Shown piece by piece: positions 57,826 to 64,000 of a DNA stretch of 64,000 bases. A program made the translations under genes and the position numbers. The stretch is taken from contig CM036231.1 of the NCBI GenBank assembly GCA_020631735.1, positions 585,831 through 649,830 of the forward strand, written 5' to 3'. The notes under the pieces are model-generated. The model worked only from the letters and a program-made list of their open reading frames with translations, did no database searches and was not told the origin of the DNA. This DNA is from Saccharum officinarum. Lineage: Eukaryota; Streptophyta; Magnoliopsida; Poales; Poaceae. How positions within the stretch are numbered: the first letter of the stretch is position 1; each line of letters starts with the position of its first letter.

Positions 57826-58149
57826 TAATTATTTAATATTGTATGTTGTAGAGGAGTAATAATATGATCACAAAATCACATGTACAAAGTTTGTATGAAA
57901 ATATTTCTAGAGAACTTTATGAGCGACCTATCTAGGAAACCCAATGGGGAAACACTGATGAACCCATGGCTCCTCAAATTATTTCAACTAATGAAAATAT
58001 AAATTACGGAACTAGCTATCACTCCCCCATCGCTTTGCTGAAAAACCAAACTGAAAAGTACTGTTAGTTGATTTGTTGTGAGCGAAAAACACTGTTCCGG
58101 CTAAAAAGACAACCTGAAAAGTACAGCTCATAAGATAAGCGAACAGGGC
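57826..58149. other. Post-block DNA with a short MITE-like end pair
   Basis: 57826-58030 shows nothing recognisable. 58031-58149 has TGCTGAAAAACCAAACTGAAAAG, GTTAGTTGATTTGTTGTGAGC and a terminal TAAGCGAACAGGGCC that match the small MITE family at 9274 and 31868. Confidence 0.5.
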
Positions 58150-60066
58150 CAGAATTGGACATCACTGCCGGCCTCATCACTACCAGATTTTAAGAAACCG
58201 ACAGTGATAGCGCATCACTGCTGGTTTTCGGTTTTGGCTAAAACCGACAGTGATAGGACCAACTGACGCTGATATTCGGGTCTTTACTGTCGATTTTAGA
58301 TAAAAATCAGCAGTGATATTGGGTCATCACTGCCGGTTTTAGCCAAGAACTAACACTGATACTATCACCGTCGGTTCGTGACTCGAAGCGGCAGTGATAT
58401 GCTGCAAGAAAACTTCATAAGTTTCTCATATGATGTTCGATGAAGACGAACTTTATATCAAAGTTGTAGTACTTGACGAGATCTACAACTTTGTAGTTCA
58501 AACTTTTTTAATTTGAGATCATTTGGATGTCCAAATATTTTCATTTGAAATCATCCATTTAACGAAAATTACGTCTAATTTCTAAAATTTAAAATTTGAA
58601 TTTTTCAAACGACCCTGGATTGAGAAACACCCAAACATAAGTTGTAGATCTCGAAAAGTTATGCAACTTTGTAGTTGACAACTTTTTCATTTGAAATAAT
58701 TTACTACTTTAAAATACTATTTGAAATTAAATTTTGAAATGGTTGAAGAACTCTGATTTCTCTTTTTAATCTCTGGCTAGAAATTGTAACTAGTCTTTCT
58801 CCCTCAAACTACTTCAAATTTGATAATTATTTTTCCTAAAAATTTCTAAAATCATACTCTATCAATATATTATGTTCTTACAACTATTACTTTATCTATC
58901 TTTTCATGTGACTGTGTTTTATCTATTTGAATTTTGAATTTCAAAAAATGGTAACTTCAAATGTCATTTTAGAACACTAAATGATTTCAGCTAAAAAAGT
59001 CATGTACATAGAAGTTATAGAACTTATCAAGATCTACAACTTTTATTTTAGTCATTTCTTCATCCGATAAAGTAGTAGTAATATTGTTCACAAAATTTAC
59101 ATCTGTCTCTTATAATTTATGAAACTATAATATATAACATTTGTGAACAATGTTAATATCACTATGTCGGGTGAATAAATGATCAAATGACCAAAATAAA
59201 AGTTATAGATCTCAAAAAGTTATGAAACTCTATAGTTGATAACTTTTGGATTTGAAATCATCTTGTCAAGGAAAACTGCATTTGAATTTTTACAATTTAA
59301 AATTCAAATTTTATAAATGATCTCGGATGGAGAAACTACCAAAATAAAAGTTGTAGATCCCAAAAAGTTATAAAACTTTGTAATTGACAACTTTTTAATT
59401 TGAAATCATCTTGTCAAGGAAAACTATGTTTAAATTTTCAAAAATTTGACATTTGAATTTTTCAAACGATCTTGGATGGACAAACAGTAAAAACGAAAGT
59501 TGTAGATCTCGAAAAATTAATATTTTGATTTGAAATCATCTTGTCATGAAAACTATGTTTAAAACTCTCAAATTTGAAATTCAAATTTTGTAAACAACCT
59601 CGGATGGAGAAACTGCCAAAATAAAAGTTGCAGGTATCGAAAAGTTATAAAACTTTATAGTTAACAACTTTTCCATTTAAATTCGTTTAAGGTTCCAAAT
59701 ACTTATTTTAAAATAAAATGAATATAAAATGGCTAGGACGAAAATATCATTTGGACACAAACAGCTTGCAGGTGGAGTGGTTAGGGGCCGAAGACGCGAA
59801 GCAGGAGGTCAGGGGTTCGAACGTCGGTGGCCACGAAGCGTGCATTTTTCGCGCGAAAAATCACGTGACTTGCGACGCGCGACCATTTGACTGTCTAGTG
59901 GGGCCTCTTCCAGAATAAAAAATCCCTACTTTTTTAGTTTTTTGGATTTCCTGAAAACCACATCACTGTCGGCTTTTTCTAACCGGTAGTGATAAACCTC
60001 TTTCATCACTGCGGGTATGTCACTGTCGGTTCAAAATCCGTGAGTTTTTGAACCGACGGTGATGTG
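58150..60066. mobile_element. CACTA-like element with CACTGTCGG ends, internal array and tRNA-like module
   Basis: Subterminal CACTGCCGG, AACCGACAGTGATA and ATCACTGTCGG repeats lie at 58160-58400 and 59950-60066. CACTACCAGATTTTAAG at 58178 and CTAACCGGTAGTG at 59991 are candidate termini, but without a matching 3-bp target duplication. The interior (about 58430-59700) is an array of roughly 130-150-bp units with GTTGTAGATCTCGAAAAGTT, GACAACTTTTTCATTTGAAAT and CGGATGGAGAAAC, followed by a tRNA-like segment (59771-59830). No transposase. Confidence 0.65.
59771..59830 (+). other. tRNA-like sequence with A- and B-box resemblance
   Basis: GGTGGAGTGGTTAGGGG resembles the A box and D-arm of a tRNA(Ser/Leu)-type gene. 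GGTTCGAAC (59814-59822) matches the B box. No complete cloverleaf with acceptor stem can be drawn, so it is not called a functional tRNA. Confidence 0.5.
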
Positions 60067-61061
60067 AAGATCTATGGTAATGTATACAACTTGGTTCATT
60101 GTTGTTTGATGTGAAGAGTGTCAACATGAAGAAAGGAGTCATGCCATATACTGCCAGTTTGCCGACCACGCAAAAAAATATTTAAAGCAGCTAAATTTCT
60201 CAAGAAAAATAGAATGAAATACAAGCCGGTGAATTATATTCGAATTTGGAACGATGAAAGTAGAGATGAAAGGGGTATCCAACATAAGTACGTACGTGAC
60301 TTGCTTCGTAGCCAGAATTTCTATTAAAGTATTAAGCTCAATTAAATATTATAGCACAAGTTCTAGTTTGAGTACCTAGCTATGGAGTACATAAGGTATA
60401 TATTTTTGTTTTATTTGAACTAGTAACGTGTCCGTACGTTATAATGGGAGAAAAAATGCCATGTACTTATTTATATGTTTTCCTACTCTACGAGCGCGCA
60501 GGCTCATGTCTCTGGTCGTGCGCACCGCGCAGGCCGTCGGATCCAATCACACGGTATCGCGCAGGCCGTCGGGTCCAATCACACGATGAAACAACGAAGC
60601 ACCCCACCGCCGCAAGCACACGTTATCTCCTTAACTCCTCCCCAGCCCCCACGGCACGCCTCTATCTCTCTCTCATCTCCGGCGAACTCTCTCTGACGGC
60701 CACGCCTGTGCACCTCACTCCGGCAAGGTCCTCCCTGGCAGCCGCGCCCCCAAAGTGCCCACGCAACGCCCGCAACCAGTGTCCATGGCGGCAGCGGCGG
60801 CTGCCATGGCGGTTTCTAGCGTCATCGTCGGATTCGAAGCCGAGCGAGGTGGAGGCAGCGGGAGAGGCAACGCCGCTGGCCGAGAAGACGCCTTGGGAGG
60901 AGGCGGAGGGGGTGGGGAGGCAACGCCACCAGCCAAGAAGACGCCTTGGGAGGAGGCGGTGGGGGTGGGGAGGAGAAAGACAATGGAGGAAGAAGATAAG
61001 GTAGAAACTAAAGTGAGCGGGCATGGGTGCTGTCGTGTGCGCAGGCAGGCACGCTATCGGA
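60067..61061. other. Intergenic DNA with GC-rich, domain-free open frame
   Basis: The frame at 60755-61078 begins MPTQRPQPVSMAAAAAAMAV and continues Gly/Glu-rich. A roughly 54-bp unit (AGAAGACGCCTTGGGAGGAG) is tandemly duplicated at about 60885-60975. The first 20 residues after the second Met look vaguely like an organelle-targeting peptide, but nothing supports a specific gene. Confidence 0.4.
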
Positions 61062-62610
61062 GCCGGCTGCTTTGCTGAGGGTCCAGGCTCTCGGCAAAGC
61101 CTCTAAGGTCTTCGGCAAAGCCTTTGTCGAGCGCAGCTCTTGGCAAAGCGCCCTCGGCAAAAAATCGATCGGCAAAGGTTTTTTTGCCGAGGGCCGTTTA
61201 TCGAACACTCGGCAAAGCCTTTGCCGAGAGTCCGACGCTCGCAGTATTTTTCGCGGCTACGCGGTCAGCAGGATTCGAACTCGTGACCTCTCCCTCACGC
61301 GATACATCCTTTGCCACCTGCACTACACACTCACATGCGTCTATACGCCACCTGCACTACACACTCACATGCGTCTATACGCCGTTTCGGTTACTCAAAT
61401 ATTATACTAAACCAAGTGAAAATTGATTGTTTGAGGCTCTAAACGAATTCAATCAAAAAGTTATCAACTACAAAGTTTCATAACTTTTCGAGCATTCCAT
61501 TTTTCATATAGAAAGTTTTTCCATCCGAGGTCTTTTGAAAAATTCAAATTTTAAAATTTTGAATTTCAAACATAGTTTTGCATGAAAAGATTAATTCAAA
61601 TGAAAAAGTGGTCAACTACAATGTTTCATAACTTTTCAAGATCTACAAACTTCATTTAGGAAGTTTTTCCATCCGAGGTCTTTTTAAAAATTCAAATTTT
61701 AAAATTTTGAATTTCAAACGTAGTTTTGCATGATAAGATGAATTCAAATGAAAATGTGGTCAACTACAATGTTTCATAACTTTTTGAGATCTACAAACTT
61801 CATTTAGGAAGTTTTTTCATCCGAGGTCTTTTGAAAAATTCAAATTTTAAAATTTTAAAATTTTGAATTTCAAACGTAGATTTACATAACAAGATGAATT
61901 CAAATTAAAAAGTGGTCAACTACAATGTTTCATAACTTTTTGAGATCTACAAACTTTATTTAGGAAGTTTTTCCATCCAAGGTCTTTTGAAAAATTCAAA
62001 TTTTAAAAATTTGAATTTCAAACGTAGATTTGCATGACAAGATGAATTCAAATTAAAAAGTGGTCAACTACAATGTTTCATAACCTTTCGAGATCTACAA
62101 ACTTCATTTAGGAAGTTTTTCCATCCGAAATTGTGGTGCTAACATTGTTAACAAATCTTATATATCTCTCTTGTAGTTTCATGAAACTACATGAGAGACA
62201 TAGATTTTGTGAACAATGTAATTATTACTTTGTCAAATGAAGAAATAATCAATATAAAGTTTGTAGATTATGAGAAGTTATGAAACTTTGTAGTTGAAAA
62301 CTTTTTTATTTGAATTCGTTTAGGGCACCAAAACGTGGTTTGAAAAATTGCTTTGCCGAGTGTTTTACTTTGGCACTCGGCAAAGAAACATTTGCCAAGT
62401 GTTTTTTTTGGCACTCGGCAAAGAAACTTCTTTGCCGAGAGCCGTTTATCGGACGCTCGGCAAAGCCTTCTTTGCCGAGTGCAGAGGCTTTGCCGAGTGT
62501 TTTTTATTTGGCTCTCGGCAAAGCCTTCTTTGCCGAGCGCCCAAAAAAAAACGCTCGGCAAAGCCTTCGGCGCTCGGCAAAGAAGCGGATTCCGGTAGTG
62601 GCAGTAGTGA
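61062..62610. mobile_element. CACTA element with TTTGCCGAGTG repeats, array and tRNA-like module
   Basis: The right end GGATTCCGGTAGTGGCAGTAGTG (inverse starts CACTACTGCCACTACCGG) closes at 62610. GCACTCGGCAAAG / CTTTGCCGAG repeats lie at both ends (61070-61230 and 62350-62585). The middle (about 61440-62340) is an array of roughly 150-bp units that is the reverse complement of the array type at 58430-59700. A tRNA-like segment in minus orientation (B box in 61271-61282) lies at its left edge. The left terminus is not visible. No transposase. It ends directly beside block B. Confidence 0.75.
61265..61332 (-). other. tRNA-like sequence (B box GTTCGAATCC)
   Basis: On the minus strand GTGCAGGTGGCAAAGG, then GAGGTCACGAGTTCGAATCC (61271 onward) gives a strong B box at tRNA-like spacing from a weak A box. 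It is homologous in position to the tRNA-like segment at 59771-59830. Confidence 0.5.
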
Positions 62611-62793
62611 AATTCTAGTTAATTTAGTTGTGAACACTCATTCAATGCAGGTGCACGTTGGCGATAAATATTCAATTCCTATTTTATATCTCAAACTCGT
62701 GTGAACGCCATTGCTTATATGGTAATGAAGGCTGCTTTGTTGTGACTATCCATATATACCATGAATACCTAGATCGTGCAATCTGGCCATGAC

Positions 62794-62800
62794 TATATAA
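62794..62800 (+). promoter_or_regulatory. TATA box of cysteine-rich peptide gene B
   Basis: CTATATAAATGCATGG is conserved with copy A at the same distance from the ATG, within a conserved GTGCAATCTGGCCATGA context. Confidence 0.65.
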
Positions 62801-62889
62801 ATGCATGGAATACGCTGTATTGCGTGTTGTGCCCTAGTAGTGCTTTGCAAAATCCAATCTAGAGAGTCAATTACTTCAAGCGATCGAAG

Positions 62890-63323
62890 ATGAGAGGGAC
62901 GTGCGGCGTACTGAACGTGGTGGCGATATTGCTGTTTCTTCTGGTACTATCGCCAGCAAATTGTAAGTGTTGGTATCTGATTATATATATCTTGTCATGA
63001 AATTTAAGATGTATATACACATGTGTTGATAAAACACAACATTAATTGTTACAGGTCGTCCATATCAGCTACTACTTGAAGCTAAATCTAGGGTTAGCAG
63101 CACAAGTGCCAATAATGCTACAATGATCCACTCCACCGCAGACGGGAATACTGCAGATTGCGACCTAGTATTTTGCGGCAAACATCCTGGATGTACAGAT
63201 GGCCAAGGTAACAAGGTGGCGCCGGATCAGTGCTATTGTTGTGAGCCTAATCCAGATCGCTATAATGCATGCTATAGCACGAGGAGCGCGTGTAGGGCCA
63301 ACTGCCCATTCTGCAAGACCTAG
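62890..63323 (+). CDS. Secreted cysteine-rich peptide, MEG/ESF1-like (copy B)
   Basis: Two exons: 62890-62962 and 63055-63323, intron 62963-63054 (GTAAGT...TTACAG). The 113-residue precursor starts MRGTCGVLNVVAILLFLLVL, one Leu longer than copy A in the signal peptide. It has two further single-codon insertions: a Leu in the RPYQLLL stretch and a Thr near HSTADG. All ten mature cysteines of copy A are kept with the same spacing, including QCYCCEPNPDRY and CRANCPFCKT. Differences from A cluster in the N-terminal variable stretch and in the loop between the third and fourth mature cysteines, while the last third is nearly unchanged. The open frame at 63123-63323 is only the second part of exon 2. 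Role as for copy A: inferred secreted peptide of the MEG/ESF1 type, probably seed- or reproductive-tissue-expressed; a defensin-like function is not excluded. Confidence 0.85.
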
Positions 63324-64000
63324 GATGGGGCCGCCAGCACCAAATAGTAAGCAATGATGCAAGAATATAGCTGCGTCCTGCAATAATGGACAACATAGCT
63401 TATTGCATAAATAAGGGGTTTGATTTATGTTACAGCCGCCATTTGCATTAATACAATATATAATTTCCCAGCACACACATCCGCATGTGTGTTATATCTT
63501 CGCTTGCATTATTGTTTATTTTCGATGTATCTCTAGCACTTAAATATCAGGCATCTTCTGTTTCTCGTCGTAGTCCCCCCTCGTTTTCCGATCGCTATGA
63601 CTGCCCTAAATGTGAAATTACAAGTACTTCAGCAATCTAATCATCGAGCAGGGGCGTCAAGGGAACTTAACGTTGCGCAAATGAAGAGAAGACATAATCC
63701 TTGCCATCGGGGCCCCTTGGCATATCCATGGATGCCGGATCCAAAAGCCCCATCCGTACGACCATGGTTTGGATTGAATTCATGTGGCGTCTTGAGAAAA
63801 ATCAAACGGTAAAGAGGTGCGACTTCTCCATAGCATCCAGGTGACTTGACGTCTCGCGTCTGTACGTGCGATTCCTTGGCTTCAAGCTTCGCCTTCCTTC
63901 TCAACATGTGATGTATATTTGGTAGCTTTATTGATGCATCCTGAGGTAACCACAATAGCGCTATGGAAAATTACCTCCCAGCTCTCATACTCTCATGGGC

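Larger units (their letters stand above)
62607..64000 (+). repeat. Segmental duplication block B (runs off the window)
   Basis: Collinear with block A but without the MULE and copia insertions. The empty sites are TAATCCTTG at 63695-63703 and ATAGC at 63955-63959. The last bases still align with 57781-57825. Confidence 0.9.

Noticed and set aside
59771..59830. Functional tRNA gene
   Set aside because: A- and B-box-like motifs are present, but no complete cloverleaf or acceptor stem can be drawn; the segment repeats inside another transposon, so it is noted only as tRNA-like.

Overview
This window is nuclear DNA of a grass, most likely an Andropogoneae species (sorghum, sugarcane or Miscanthus type). 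The reasons are long AT-rich intergenic stretches with GC-rich islands, GT-AG introns, dense grass-type MITEs, and CACTA elements built from TTTGCCGAGTG-like or CACTGTCGG-like subterminal repeats. Helitrons ending in a CCCGT/ACGGG hairpin plus CTAG, and Ty1/copia, Ty3/gypsy and LINE remnants, point the same way. Species cannot be fixed by reading alone. Most of the sequence is transposable elements. Only three loci look like real host genes: a pair of tandemly duplicated secreted cysteine-rich peptide genes (41242-41683 and 62890-63323) and a membrane/coiled-coil protein gene (20285-20941).

Layout, left to right. 0.3-2.4 kb is a large imperfect inverted repeat whose spacer holds a broken paralogue of the 20.3 kb gene. 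2.9-4.9 kb holds a MULE-type MITE and a chromovirus remnant with its LTR. 5-8.1 kb is intergenic with MITEs. 8.9-12.6 kb is a diverged tandem duplication in which each copy carries its own insertions. 13.4-15.4 kb holds a 229-bp tandem repeat, a CACTA end and a Helitron end. 16.1-18 kb is a CACTA element sitting exactly at an ATG that heads a fragment of non-phosphorylating glyceraldehyde-3-phosphate dehydrogenase (GAPN). 18.7-19.0 kb is a disabled membrane-protein reading frame. 20.3-20.9 kb is the coiled-coil gene. 22-27 kb is a decayed Ty3/gypsy element whose LTR abuts a 5'-truncated LINE. 27-36 kb is repeat-rich intergenic DNA with nested CACTA elements. 36.5-39.75 kb has further CACTA termini.

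The right third (41-64 kb) is the most informative. A segment with a secreted peptide gene is duplicated (block A from about 40972, block B from about 62612 to the window end). Block A was split by two insertions that block B lacks: an 8.57-kb Mutator-like element (42081-50648, 9-bp target duplication) and a 6.83-kb Ty1/copia element (50944-57775, 5-bp target duplication). The MULE carries a dead transposase, a 4.3-kb Helitron with a doubled 3' end and an hAT-type MITE. Block B keeps both empty sites, so the nesting order can be read directly. Between the blocks lie two CACTA-like elements that carry the same internal module, a roughly 130-150-bp repeat array plus a tRNA-like sequence, in opposite orientations.

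The two peptide genes encode 110- and 113-residue precursors: a signal peptide, one intron at the end of the signal-peptide exon, and a mature region with ten invariant cysteines including a CYCC motif. This recalls the grass MEG / Arabidopsis ESF1 family of seed-expressed secreted peptides. That family assignment is my inference from the cysteine pattern. I see no classical pathway or operon-like arrangement here.
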